A stretch of 21,641 nucleotides of DNA from Chloroflexota bacterium (GTDB lineage: Bacteria > Chloroflexota > Dehalococcoidia > SZUA-161), in assembly GCA_030668425.1 (NCBI GenBank), contig DAOUTY010000004.1:1-21641 (forward strand). The letters run 5' to 3'. Each line of letters starts with the position of its first letter. Within the stretch, counting starts at the first letter, position 1. A program made the position numbers and the translations under genes. The notes beneath the pieces were generated by a model. The model did not search any database and was not told the origin of the DNA. It saw only the letters and a list, made by a program, of their open reading frames with translations. This document shows positions 13,584 to 20,684 of this stretch, one piece after another.

Positions 13584-15416
13584 TCAGCCCATCCTCTCTT
13601 TTCTGTAGGACTCGATGATATCGCCAACTTCGAATGCTGAGAAGCCCTCAATACCTATTCCACACTCAAATCCAGCTGCCATTTCCCGAACATTTTCCTT
13701 GAAATGCTTCAGGCTGGACACAGACGATTCGTGGATAATCTCGCCACCGCGAAGAACCCTGGCCTGTGCACCGCGACTGAACTTCCCATCAGTAACATAT
13801 GCACCCGCTATCTTCACAGGCCTAACGGCAAAAACAGCCCTTACCTCGGCATGGCCCTCAACGACATCCACGTAGGTCGGCTCCAGCAAGCCAACTAGCG
13901 CCTTCTCGACATCCTCAACTAGTTTATATATCACCTCATAGCAACGAATATCAACGCCCTCCTGGTCAGCAAGAAGTTTCGCCCCTGGCTCCGGACGAGT
14001 GTTAAACCCGATGATAATCCCCTTGGAGGCAATAGCAAGCATGACATCGTTTTCGGTGATATTACCACTATCGGAATGGACAATCCTCACCTTGAGTTCA
14101 TCGCTTCCAAGCCGCTCTAGAGAAATTCTTATTGGGTCCAGACTACCCTGGACATCAGTTTTCAGTACAATATTCAGCTCTTTTTCCTGCCCTGCCTGCA
14201 TCCGAGCGAAGAGATTGCTTAATCTGGGAGCCATAGACACACTTATTCCCGCTCTCTCTGACTGGCGGCGCTGTGCCTCGGCCCGCCCTTCCTTCTCGCT
14301 GCTGACCACTGTCAGAAGATCGCCCGCCTGTGGAACACTGTTTAGGCCCAATACCTCGACAGGCATAGCTGGCTCAGCCCCCCTTATCCGCCTGCCTCTG
14401 TCATCAAACATCGCCTTAATCTTGCCCCAAGTCTCACCCACCACAACGTTATTGCCGATGTTTAGAGTGCCGGTTTGCACTAACACGGTAGCCAGAGAGC
14501 CCTTGCTGCTATCCAAGCTTGCTTCAATAACCACTCCAATAGCAGGCCGTGCTGGATTAGCCCTGAGTTCTTGAACCTCAGCTACGATAAGCAGGTTTTC
14601 CAGAAGATCAGATATGCCGTCCCCACGTTTAGCAGAGACCTGAACACAGACAATATCACCCCCCCATTCCTCAATAAGGAGGTTGTTATCAGCAAGCTGT
14701 TGCTTTACACGGTCCACATTAGCATCCGGCTTATCGATCTTGTTAATAGCCACCACGATAGGCACATCCGCTGCACGTACATGGTCAATGGCCTCCACTG
14801 TCTGTGGCATAATACCATCATCAGCCGCGACAACCAGAATTACAATATCAGTAACCTTTGCTCCACGGGCACGCATCGCTGTAAAGGCCTCGTGGCCAGG
14901 GGTATCAATGAAGGTGATCTTTTGCCCATGAACTTCGACCTGGTAGGCTCCGATGTGCTGGGTGATGTTTCCAGCTTCGGTGTCGACAACGTTAGTTTCC
15001 CGTATGGTGTCGAGAAGTTTTGTCTTGCCATGATCAACATGGCCCATAATGGTGACTACCGGAGGCCGCTGCTTTTGAGCTGCGCTATCCTCCTCCTTAA
15101 AGTCGTACTTCTCGACATCCCCTCCGGCGGTTTGGGGTTCCTCCGTAGCTTCGCAGCCAAGTTCAGTTGCGACAATTACCGCGCTATCGAAGTCGATGAC
15201 CTGGTTGATGTTGGCCATAATACCGTTTCGCATCAAATACTTGATCACCTCGATGCCGCTAACTCCCAGAATATCCGCCAACTGCTTTACCGTCAGCGCA
15301 GGGGGAATGACAACATTTGATCTAGGTTCTGACTTGCCAGCGCCAGGGGCTTCGGCCTTCGCAGCACGCTTGGTGCCTCTAGCTCTACCTCTACTTCGTC
15401 CATATCTTTGCCTCAT
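13584..15416 (-). CDS. infB: translation initiation factor IF-2
   Basis: IF-2 is the GTPase that delivers initiator fMet-tRNA to the 30S subunit and promotes subunit joining. The 610 residues begin with a short basic Arg/Gly-rich stretch and an IF2_N domain (TVKQLADILGVSGIEVIKYL). The G domain has GHVDHGKT (P loop), DTPGHEAF, NKIDKPDAN and the SAK motif. Domains II, III (FNTRPEPGAKLLADQEGVDIRCYEVIY) and IV follow and end at ESYRKERMG. The N-terminal extension found in E. coli IF2-alpha is missing, which is common outside Proteobacteria. The ATG at 15416 has TAGGAG 7 nt upstream; a TTG at 15422 is too close to that site. It follows ylxR within the operon. Confidence 0.97.
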   Translation of the reverse strand: MRQRYGRSRGRARGTKRAAKAEAPGAGKSEPRSNVVIPPALTVKQLADILGVSGIEVIKYLMRNGIMANINQVIDFDSAVIVATELGCEATEEPQTAGGDVEKYDFKEEDSAAQKQRPPVVTIMGHVDHGKTKLLDTIRETNVVDTEAGNITQHIGAYQVEVHGQKITFIDTPGHEAFTAMRARGAKVTDIVILVVAADDGIMPQTVEAIDHVRAADVPIVVAINKIDKPDANVDRVKQQLADNNLLIEEWGGDIVCVQVSAKRGDGISDLLENLLIVAEVQELRANPARPAIGVVIEASLDSSKGSLATVLVQTGTLNIGNNVVVGETWGKIKAMFDDRGRRIRGAEPAMPVEVLGLNSVPQAGDLLTVVSSEKEGRAEAQRRQSERAGISVSMAPRLSNLFARMQAGQEKELNIVLKTDVQGSLDPIRISLERLGSDELKVRIVHSDSGNITENDVMLAIASKGIIIGFNTRPEPGAKLLADQEGVDIRCYEVIYKLVEDVEKALVGLLEPTYVDVVEGHAEVRAVFAVRPVKIAGAYVTDGKFSRGAQARVLRGGEIIHESSVSSLKHFKENVREMAAGFECGIGIEGFSAFEVGDIIESYRKERMG

Positions 15417-15439
15417 CCACAAACTCCTAGACGCCGACT

Positions 15440-15754
15440 TCAGGGCGACAGTTCCTTCTCCTCGGCAGCAGAAGGCAGAGTCTTGCCATACGCCACAAGT
15501 TCAGCATGCTGCTCTGCCATAATGTCAGACTTTAGAGCGTGTGCAAGCTTGTTCCTTTTCAATCCGATCTCCCAGCATTCCTGCAGCTTGCAAATATAAG
15601 CGCCTCGTCCTGCCTTCTTGCCTCTTGTGTCAATCTCTAAACCGCCTGGCACTGTACGCACAACCCTAACCAGTTCCCACTTTGGCCTTCTCTGCCTGCA
15701 AGCGATGCATGTACGTTCAGGTACATGCTTGACACGCTTGTGGGACACTGTCAT
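15440..15754 (-). CDS. ylxR: YlxR/RnpM family RNA-binding protein
   Basis: YlxR-family proteins (RnpM in Bacillus, reported as an RNase P modulator) are small basic nucleic-acid-binding proteins encoded between nusA and infB. The protein has 104 residues. Signatures are HVPERTCIACRQRRPKWEL with its CxxC pair, then GKKAGRGAYIC and the C-terminal helix ending LKRNKLAHALK. The ATG at 15754 is preferred; a GTG one codon earlier overlaps the nusA stop by one base (TAGTGATG). An AGGAG lies upstream inside nusA. The position and order are exactly those of the classic operon. Confidence 0.9.
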   Translation of the reverse strand: MTVSHKRVKHVPERTCIACRQRRPKWELVRVVRTVPGGLEIDTRGKKAGRGAYICKLQECWEIGLKRNKLAHALKSDIMAEQHAELVAYGKTLPSAAEEKELSP

Positions 15755-15756
15755 CA

Positions 15757-17448
15757 CTAACTCTCACTCTCCTCTGAGAAATCTTCGTACCCATCGTCCG
15801 TTTCCAAGTCACGTGTCTTCCGCCCTTTCCTCGACTTACTATCCTCTATCTTCTCTTCTCGTGAAGTCTTCTTCCTTTTCTTGCCTTTCTTGCCGCCTGC
15901 AATTTCAACTACAGCAGCCTTAGTGCCAAAAATATCCTCCGCAAAGCGAAGCTGCGGTTTCTCGGGCTCTATTGTCTCAGCAGGTGCTGTATAGGGGATT
16001 AACTCGACTTCCTCTTCTACTATCCCCTTAACTTCTTGAGTCAAATCCAGAACTTCCCCAACACCGACCTTGACTTCATAGCTCGGCAACTCTAGCTCTT
16101 CTTCCGATGGCTCGGGACGCCGTTCAAGCGCTCCAAGGCGCTCCTTTACCTCAGCCAGAGATTTCTGGCCAAAGCCCCTCAGCCCAAGCAAATCCTTATC
16201 GCTTCTTTCTACAACCTCCCCAAGCTTCGTGATGCCACCGCCGAGCAGCAAGTTCAAGGTACGCGCCGAAAGACCAAGCTGTTCCAAGGACATCTCGTAT
16301 AACTCCAGAGGGATAGCAGCAAGCAGCTTTCCAGCCTTTTTACCTACTGCCACCGCTTCCTCAGCCAACACCTCCGGCTCTGCCTCTTCCCGTATTAGTT
16401 TTGCCTTCTCCGCCTCAGCGGCGCTTGCACTCTTTATGTCAATCCGCCAGCCGCTGATCCTTGCTGCAAGCCTAGCATTCTGGCCCTCTTTACCGATTGC
16501 CAAGGATAGCTGATTGTCTGGTACAACGACTACAGCAGTGTTCCCCTCTTGATTTATGTTCACACTGAATACCTGCGCTGGGCTCAGTGCATTGGCTATG
16601 AATGCCTGGGGATCATCATCCCACTGGATGACATCTATGCGTTCATTATTGAGCTCATTGACCACATTCTGTATGCGCACACCCCTCAGCCCAACGCAGG
16701 AGCCCACAGGATCTAACCCCTCTTGCTTTGCTGCCACCGCCACCTTACTGCGATAGCCAGCTTCACGGGCAACTGCCTTGAGTTCCACGATCCCATTGAA
16801 AACCTCAGGGACTTCTAGCTCGAACAGGCGGCGCACTAGATTGGGGTGGGAGCGCGACATTATAAGTCTTGGGCCTCTATTTGTTCGATTTACTTCCAAC
16901 AGGAACAATTTGAGCCTTTGTCCCACGCGATAGCGCTCATTCCGGACCTGCTCAGCGCCAGGAAGTATACCTTCAGTTTTGCCCAGATCGATGACAACCT
17001 GTCTCGGCTCTATTCTTTGCACAACGCCACTGACGATATCACCTTCACGGTCGGCATATTCTCCAAAGATAAACTCACGCTCGGCCTCTCGAAGACGCTG
17101 TAACACTACTTGCTTGGCAGTTTGCGCTGCGATTCGCCCGGAATGGAAGTCCGCGGTCTCAAGAGTAATCAACTCGTCTAATTGGACATCTTTCTTTGTC
17201 TTTCTGGCATCGGCTAGCGATATCTCCTGGTACGTATCGGTCGGCTCCTCCACAACGACCTTGGTAGTATAAACCTTAACATCACCGCTAACCGGGTGAA
17301 TCTTTACTGAAATGTTCTGGCGTGCTCCGATCTCGTCCTTCTTAAAAGCAGTGGCCAGCGCCGCCTCAACCGCCGAGAAAACTATCTCTTTGGGCAAGTT
17401 TCTCTCCGCAGCTAGCTGGGTAATGGCAAGCAGAAAATCAGTCTTCAT
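15757..17448 (-). CDS. nusA: transcription termination/antitermination factor NusA with alpha-CTD-like C-terminal domain
   Basis: NusA binds RNA polymerase and nascent RNA, enhancing pausing and hairpin termination and taking part in antitermination. The 563 residues comprise the N-terminal domain (1-130), S1 (about 135-200, SGVVQRIEPRQVVIDLGKTEGILP), and two KH domains (205-345, with VGSCVGLRGVRIQ and AIGKEGQNARLAARI). Residues 386-440 form a helix-hairpin-helix domain that resembles the RNA polymerase alpha C-terminal domain (LGLSARTLNLLL through GFGQKSLAEVKERL). A long acidic and then Lys-rich tail follows to the end. The ATG at 17448 has AGGAGG 9 nt upstream. It is the first gene of the operon; rimP, usually upstream, is absent. 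A promoter and an intrinsic terminator in its leader suggest attenuation control. Confidence 0.96.
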   Translation of the reverse strand: MKTDFLLAITQLAAERNLPKEIVFSAVEAALATAFKKDEIGARQNISVKIHPVSGDVKVYTTKVVVEEPTDTYQEISLADARKTKKDVQLDELITLETADFHSGRIAAQTAKQVVLQRLREAEREFIFGEYADREGDIVSGVVQRIEPRQVVIDLGKTEGILPGAEQVRNERYRVGQRLKLFLLEVNRTNRGPRLIMSRSHPNLVRRLFELEVPEVFNGIVELKAVAREAGYRSKVAVAAKQEGLDPVGSCVGLRGVRIQNVVNELNNERIDVIQWDDDPQAFIANALSPAQVFSVNINQEGNTAVVVVPDNQLSLAIGKEGQNARLAARISGWRIDIKSASAAEAEKAKLIREEAEPEVLAEEAVAVGKKAGKLLAAIPLELYEMSLEQLGLSARTLNLLLGGGITKLGEVVERSDKDLLGLRGFGQKSLAEVKERLGALERRPEPSEEELELPSYEVKVGVGEVLDLTQEVKGIVEEEVELIPYTAPAETIEPEKPQLRFAEDIFGTKAAVVEIAGGKKGKKRKKTSREEKIEDSKSRKGRKTRDLETDDGYEDFSEESES

Positions 17449-17527
17449 CTTGCCCGGCCTCCTTTTTTAACACCGCTTTACTCCGACCAACAAAAAAGTG
17501 GGTGAAACCCACTTTAATCCAAATCAT
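17438..17527 (-). CDS. candidate leader ORF upstream of nusA
   Basis: An ATG at 17527 lies only about 3 nt after the predicted transcription start. It opens a 29-codon frame (MIWIKVGFTHFFVGRSKAVL and on) that passes through the terminator hairpin and ends at a TGA inside nusA (17438-17440), overlapping its start by 11 nt. There is no room for a Shine-Dalgarno, so translation would have to be leaderless. A ribosome on this frame would disrupt the hairpin. It may be a chance frame. Confidence 0.2.
   Translation of the reverse strand: MIWIKVGFTHFFVGRSKAVLKKEAGQDED
17492..17515 (-). terminator. intrinsic terminator in the nusA leader (candidate attenuator)
   Basis: On the minus strand AAAGTGGGT and ACCCACTTT form a perfect 9-bp stem around a TTC loop, followed directly by a run of six T. 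It lies about 15 nt after the predicted start of transcription and 44 nt before the nusA ATG. It therefore sits between promoter and gene, where it could only act as an attenuator. Confidence 0.75.
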
Positions 17528-17536
17528 TGTGCGCGA

Positions 17537-17565
17537 AGTATAGCACTTTTCAGGCTAGAATGCAA
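17537..17565 (-). promoter_or_regulatory. promoter of the nusA-infB-truB operon
   Basis: On the minus strand TTGCAT (17560-17565) and TATACT (17537-17542) are separated by exactly 17 nt. Transcription would start near 17530. It is the only good promoter upstream of the operon and lies directly before the attenuator hairpin. Confidence 0.75.
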
Positions 17566-17695
17566 CCCCAAGTACTCGTCCAGTACAATCACATCCGAAG
17601 TCCGAATCCAAAACAATGTCCTTCACCGGGATTTTACATTCTGTACACCTGAATCATAAGGTGAGATTGTCAGCAAGAGCAATGTCCTTCTCCAA
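17555..17695 (-). pseudogene. possible broken small zinc-ribbon gene
   Basis: From a TTG at 17695 a frame runs to TAG at 17555-17557, interrupted by a TGA at 17654-17656. The first half reads MEKDIALADNLTL. The second half reads FRCTECKIPVKDIVLDSDF then GCDCTGRVLGVAF, with a CxxC and a CxC pair like a zinc ribbon. A repeat of 11 nt (GAAGGACATTG on the minus strand) occurs at 17614-17624 and 17680-17690, in frame at 22 codons. No Shine-Dalgarno precedes the TTG and no good start follows the TGA. It may be a small gene killed by one nonsense change, or chance. Together with the promoter and attenuator it accounts for the 312-nt gap between nusA and the Yip1-family gene. Confidence 0.3.
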
Positions 17696-17760
17696 TGGCT
17701 ACTTGCATGCTTTATGAGCTAAACACCGTGGCGCCTCAGCTACTGATAGACCGCACTTGT

Positions 17761-18336
17761 CTAAAACAGAGCCCCCGCCCCAATCACAAGCCCTGTGATT
17801 AGGAATACCAGCAGCATATATAACACCCATCCTACAATGCAGGTGGCGATGGCACGCCCGGTCGTGAAGTCCAGCGCTTGTCTCACAGCGATAACACCGG
17901 CCACCAGGAACCACACCGACGCTGCAAAAGAGATTAGTCCCCCTAGGAACGGTATGAACGAGAATATCCTAAGGCATCCTGGCGAGTGGGCAAACCCCAG
18001 AGTCCGTAACAATTGGCCGTACGTGGCCTCCGTCTCAGGACCCGCAAATATCCTGGTTCCTATCCAGTAAGCGAACAGTGACCATATAAGCCATCCCACT
18101 ACAGTGGTTACCAGACCTATGAGAAGGCCCCATATGAACCAAAGGGCGTCATTCACGATAACCCCACCTATGCCCGACCCAATGCCCGTAGCTAGACCAA
18201 CGATCAGTACAACAGTAAAAGCCTGACCGGTTGTCGTGGCATCTGCTTCAACTTCCTCATATAGATTCACATCCAACTGGGCAGCACGTACCATCCTGTT
18301 CCACAGCGAAGACGATGGCGATGCATCCGTGGTCAT
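17761..18336 (-). CDS. Yip1-family integral membrane protein
   Basis: A 191-residue membrane protein with about five transmembrane segments (residues 39-61, 65-93, 128-150 and 160-188, with a weaker one near 112-126). The central GFAHSPGCLRIFSFIPFLGG and the following VIAVRQALDFTTGRAIATCI match the bacterial Yip1 domain pattern. The short N-terminus (MTTDASPSSSLWNRMVRAA) is cytoplasmic and amphipathic. The function of bacterial Yip1 proteins is not established. The ATG at 18336 has AAGGAGG 4-5 nt upstream. It has its own strong promoter and a leader of roughly 95 nt containing a 6-bp hairpin (CCTAGC, AGGG loop, GCTAGG). It is monocistronic as far as seen. Confidence 0.8.
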   Translation of the reverse strand: MTTDASPSSSLWNRMVRAAQLDVNLYEEVEADATTTGQAFTVVLIVGLATGIGSGIGGVIVNDALWFIWGLLIGLVTTVVGWLIWSLFAYWIGTRIFAGPETEATYGQLLRTLGFAHSPGCLRIFSFIPFLGGLISFAASVWFLVAGVIAVRQALDFTTGRAIATCIVGWVLYMLLVFLITGLVIGAGALF

Positions 18337-18438
18337 ATGTCCTCCTTCGTGCCTAGCCCCTGCTAGGGCTGTTATTCTTACGCCAGAGTTTTTTCAATAT
18401 CTGACGTTAATCATTACACTCTCAAATTATTAGCACAG

Positions 18439-18467
18439 ATGATAATCTCATAGGAATGCCCTGTCAA
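18439..18467 (-). promoter_or_regulatory. promoter of the Yip1-family gene
   Basis: On the minus strand a perfect TTGACA (18462-18467) is followed after 17 nt by TATCAT (18439-18444). Transcription would start near 18432, about 95 nt before the ATG at 18336. Confidence 0.7.
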
Positions 18468-18493
18468 GCCCACATTGGGCTCATTATAAGCCC
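18467..18493. repeat. AGCCC/GGGCT inverted-repeat array next to the promoter (candidate operator)
   Basis: Three 5-bp half-sites, AGCCC (18467-18471), GGGCT (18477-18481) and AGCCC (18489-18493), alternate in orientation with centres 10 and 12 nt apart. They abut the upstream edge of the -35 of the Yip1-family promoter. This spacing, near one helical turn, suits a dimeric regulator. No T-run follows, so a terminator is unlikely. Confidence 0.35.
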
Positions 18494-18530
18494 GCCCTAT
18501 CAAGATCAGGGGCAACAGCAAACTGGGTTT

Positions 18531-18839
18531 TTATCCAACCGATACGTTGGTTCCCCCGAGCCTATATATCCTAATCAATATACCTTTAAGCCTTCGGTCA
18601 ATCATACCCATTAATAAGGTGGAGGACACTTTTAGAAGTGCCCTCCACTGCTTGTTTCTTTTGATTTCTTCGCTTTCGAGTCCGGTTTCCTTTCGATGTC
18701 TAGCACCGAATGTGGCCTCTTATTTACTAGATCGGCCTTCTTTCAACTCCCTCAAGCCGAACTCGAGGTCTCGGCCTGCCCCGCCTCTCGGCAGGGCGTC
18801 ACTTATCAGTCTGCCATACTCCAAACAATCCGTGAAGCC
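18531..18839 (-). pseudogene. unidentified interrupted reading frame downstream of proS
   Basis: One minus-strand frame is open from 18839 to a TAA at 18531-18533 except for a single TAA at 18720-18722. The upstream half contains SDALPRGGAGRDLEFGLREL and the downstream half FGARHRKETGLESEEIKRN, both with protein-like composition and GC-rich third positions in the first half. No normal start is in frame; the well-placed ATG at 18843 is in another frame. A frameshifted and interrupted gene, or a structured RNA, could explain it. I do not recognise the family. It occupies most of the 617 nt between proS and the Yip1-family gene. Confidence 0.25.
18619..18648. terminator. strong hairpin, possible bidirectional terminator
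   Basis: GTGGAGG and CCTCCAC, then CACTT and AAGTG, form a 12-pair stem with one A-C mismatch around a TTAG loop. On the plus side it is followed by a T-rich stretch (TGCTTGTTTCTTTT); on the minus side the tail is CTTATTAAT, weaker. It could end transcription coming from proS or from the small unit at 18843. Confidence 0.45.
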
Positions 18840-18843
18840 TCAT
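18799..18843 (-). CDS. 14-codon ORF with promoter and ideal ribosome-binding site
   Basis: ATG at 18843 is preceded by AGAGGAGG at a 6-nt spacing, which is near optimal. The frame encodes MRLHGLFGVWQTDK and ends in TGA. A promoter lies 50 nt upstream. The product could be a leader peptide, a small protein, or the stump of a frameshifted gene continuing in the frame at 18531-18839. I do not recognise it. Confidence 0.3.
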   Translation of the reverse strand: MRLHGLFGVWQTDK

Positions 18844-18891
18844 AGTGCACCTCCTCTGGGCCGACTCGGCGCCTCGTGGCTCCGTATATAG

Positions 18892-18920
18892 ATGCTATCA
18901 CCAACAGCTTCATTTGTCAA
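18892..18920 (-). promoter_or_regulatory. candidate promoter between proS and the small ORF
   Basis: On the minus strand a perfect TTGACA (18915-18920) is followed after 17 nt by TAGCAT (18892-18897). It lies 34 nt past the proS stop and points toward the 14-codon ORF. Confidence 0.5.
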
Positions 18921-18953
18921 TGATCGGACGCGATGTAACGCAGCTGGCCGTTG

Positions 18954-20648
18954 TCATCTTAACAAAGTTGTAAGCTTTTTCTCCACTTCCTCCAGTGGCA
19001 CAAGCTCGGTTTCCTTATCCCTGCGCAGTTTTACTTCAACGCTGTTCGACTTCAGGGTGCGCTGGCTCACAATTATTCGTACCGGAACGCCCAGAAGATC
19101 AGCGTCATTGAACTTGACTCCAGCCGATTCGATACGATCGTCGAAGAGCACCTCAAACCCCTTCCTCTCAAGTTCGCTGTAGAGCTTCTCCGCAGCGGAG
19201 TCCACCACTCCATTCTCCATATCCAGGCCACACAGATAAACATGATACGGTGTAAGCGAGACAGGCCAGATGATGCCCTTCTCATCATGATTTTGCTCTA
19301 TAGCTGCTGCCAATAGCCGACCTATTCCAATACCGTAGCACCCCATAACAATGGATTTCTGACTGCCATCCCTGTCAAGATAGAATGCCCCCTGCCTTTC
19401 ACTAAACACGGTACCCAGCTTGAAGATATGGCCAACCTCAATCCCTCTTGTCGATAACAGCTCGCCACCGCATTCAGCACATAGATGTCCTGCTGAAACC
19501 AGCGCAATATCCGTTATTAAGTCCACCTTGAAGTCTCGCGGATAATTAGCATTCTTGAAATGGGCGTCAGCCTTATTGGCACCTACAACAAAGTTTCGCC
19601 CCAGGGTTATCGAGTCATCAGCGATGACCTTAACTCCGCTGAGACCTATCGCAGATGCCGATCCAGCTACCAGCCCTGCATCCCGCACCTCTTCGTCATT
19701 GGCCAACCTGAGATCAGAGCACTTGAGGGCGTTCCTGAGCTTAACCTCGTTCACTTCGAGATCGCCCCTTATTGTGACAAATACGAGTTCACCGTCCACC
19801 ATGTAGAAAACAGCCTTAAGAGTACAGTCTTTGGGCACACCGAGGAAGCTGGCTACCTCCTCGATAGTCCTGGCACCGGGCGTTGCTACCTCCTCCAGAG
19901 TCATGAGCGCTTCTTCCGAGGGATTCGATTTGGCACACGTCGCCTTATCCACATTGGCTGAATAGTCACAGCCACTGCAGTATATAACCTCGTCCTCTCC
20001 TGTTTCCGCTATCACCATGAATTCATGAGAGTCCTTGCCCCCTATAGCTCCACTGTCGGCTTCTACCACCACGGTTTCAAGACCGCACCGCGCATAGATA
20101 TTCTTATAAGCCTGTAGCATCGTCTTGTAGCTTACATCAAGGGCTTCCTCATTAACATCAAAGCTATAGAGGTCTTTCATAATGAATTCACGGACTCTTA
20201 CCAGCCCACCTCGGGGACGGGGTTCGTCACGGAATTTGGTCTGAATCTGGTAAAGCATCAATGGCAAATCCCGATAGCTCTTTACGTTACGGCGGACAAG
20301 GTCGGTAATTACCTCCTCGTGGGTAGGGCCTAGCGCGAGCTTCCGCTCACGGCGGTCATGTAAGGTAAACAGCCCTTTCCCAAAAGCGAGATCACGCCCA
20401 CTCTCCTCCCACACCTCGAAGGGCTGTAGAACGGGCATGCTCAGTTCCTGCCCACCGGCAGCGTTCATCTCCTCGCGGATTATCTGCTCTATCTTGCGCA
20501 GCACCCGCCATGCCACAGGCAGATAGGCATAGACTCCCGAAGCCACCTGGTGTATCATCCCCGCCTTCAGTAGAAGCTGGTGGCTTACGGTCTCCGCCTC
20601 CGACGGCACCTCACGCAGGGTCTTGCCAAACATTTTAGATAGGCGCAC
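18954..20648 (-). CDS. proS: prolyl-tRNA synthetase (bacterial type, with editing domain)
   Basis: ProRS charges tRNA-Pro with proline. The 564 residues have the bacterial architecture: class II core with motif 1 region (GMIHQVASGVYAYLP), motif 2 (FRDEPRPRGGLVRVREF), then the inserted YbaK-like editing domain at about residues 230-385, motif 3 (GCYGIGIGRLL), and the C-terminal anticodon-binding domain ending KKLTTLLR. The insertion deacylates mischarged alanyl-tRNA-Pro in the family. The start is a GTG at 20648 giving MRLSKMFGKTLRE, which fits the conserved family start; AAGGGG lies 10 nt upstream. An ATG 15 nt inside is an alternative. It is 36 nt downstream of ispG in the common ispG-proS arrangement. 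Confidence 0.96.
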   Translation of the reverse strand: MRLSKMFGKTLREVPSEAETVSHQLLLKAGMIHQVASGVYAYLPVAWRVLRKIEQIIREEMNAAGGQELSMPVLQPFEVWEESGRDLAFGKGLFTLHDRRERKLALGPTHEEVITDLVRRNVKSYRDLPLMLYQIQTKFRDEPRPRGGLVRVREFIMKDLYSFDVNEEALDVSYKTMLQAYKNIYARCGLETVVVEADSGAIGGKDSHEFMVIAETGEDEVIYCSGCDYSANVDKATCAKSNPSEEALMTLEEVATPGARTIEEVASFLGVPKDCTLKAVFYMVDGELVFVTIRGDLEVNEVKLRNALKCSDLRLANDEEVRDAGLVAGSASAIGLSGVKVIADDSITLGRNFVVGANKADAHFKNANYPRDFKVDLITDIALVSAGHLCAECGGELLSTRGIEVGHIFKLGTVFSERQGAFYLDRDGSQKSIVMGCYGIGIGRLLAAAIEQNHDEKGIIWPVSLTPYHVYLCGLDMENGVVDSAAEKLYSELERKGFEVLFDDRIESAGVKFNDADLLGVPVRIIVSQRTLKSNSVEVKLRRDKETELVPLEEVEKKLTTLLR

Positions 20649-20684
20649 TTTTTACTTACCCCTTCCGAGTGTTTCAAGAACGAT

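Noticed and set aside
14571..15320. 249-residue plus-strand frame opposite infB
   Set aside because: It lies wholly antisense to a clear IF-2 gene, has no family resemblance, and its openness follows from infB codon use.
17699..17914. 71-residue minus-strand frame rich in Cys and His
   Set aside because: It overlaps the 3' end of the Yip1-family gene in another frame and has no start signal; the Cys/His richness comes from frame-shifted membrane codons.
18547..18891. 114-residue plus-strand frame in the proS-Yip1 gap
   Set aside because: No Shine-Dalgarno or promoter on the plus strand, and the composition is better explained by the minus-strand frame across from it.
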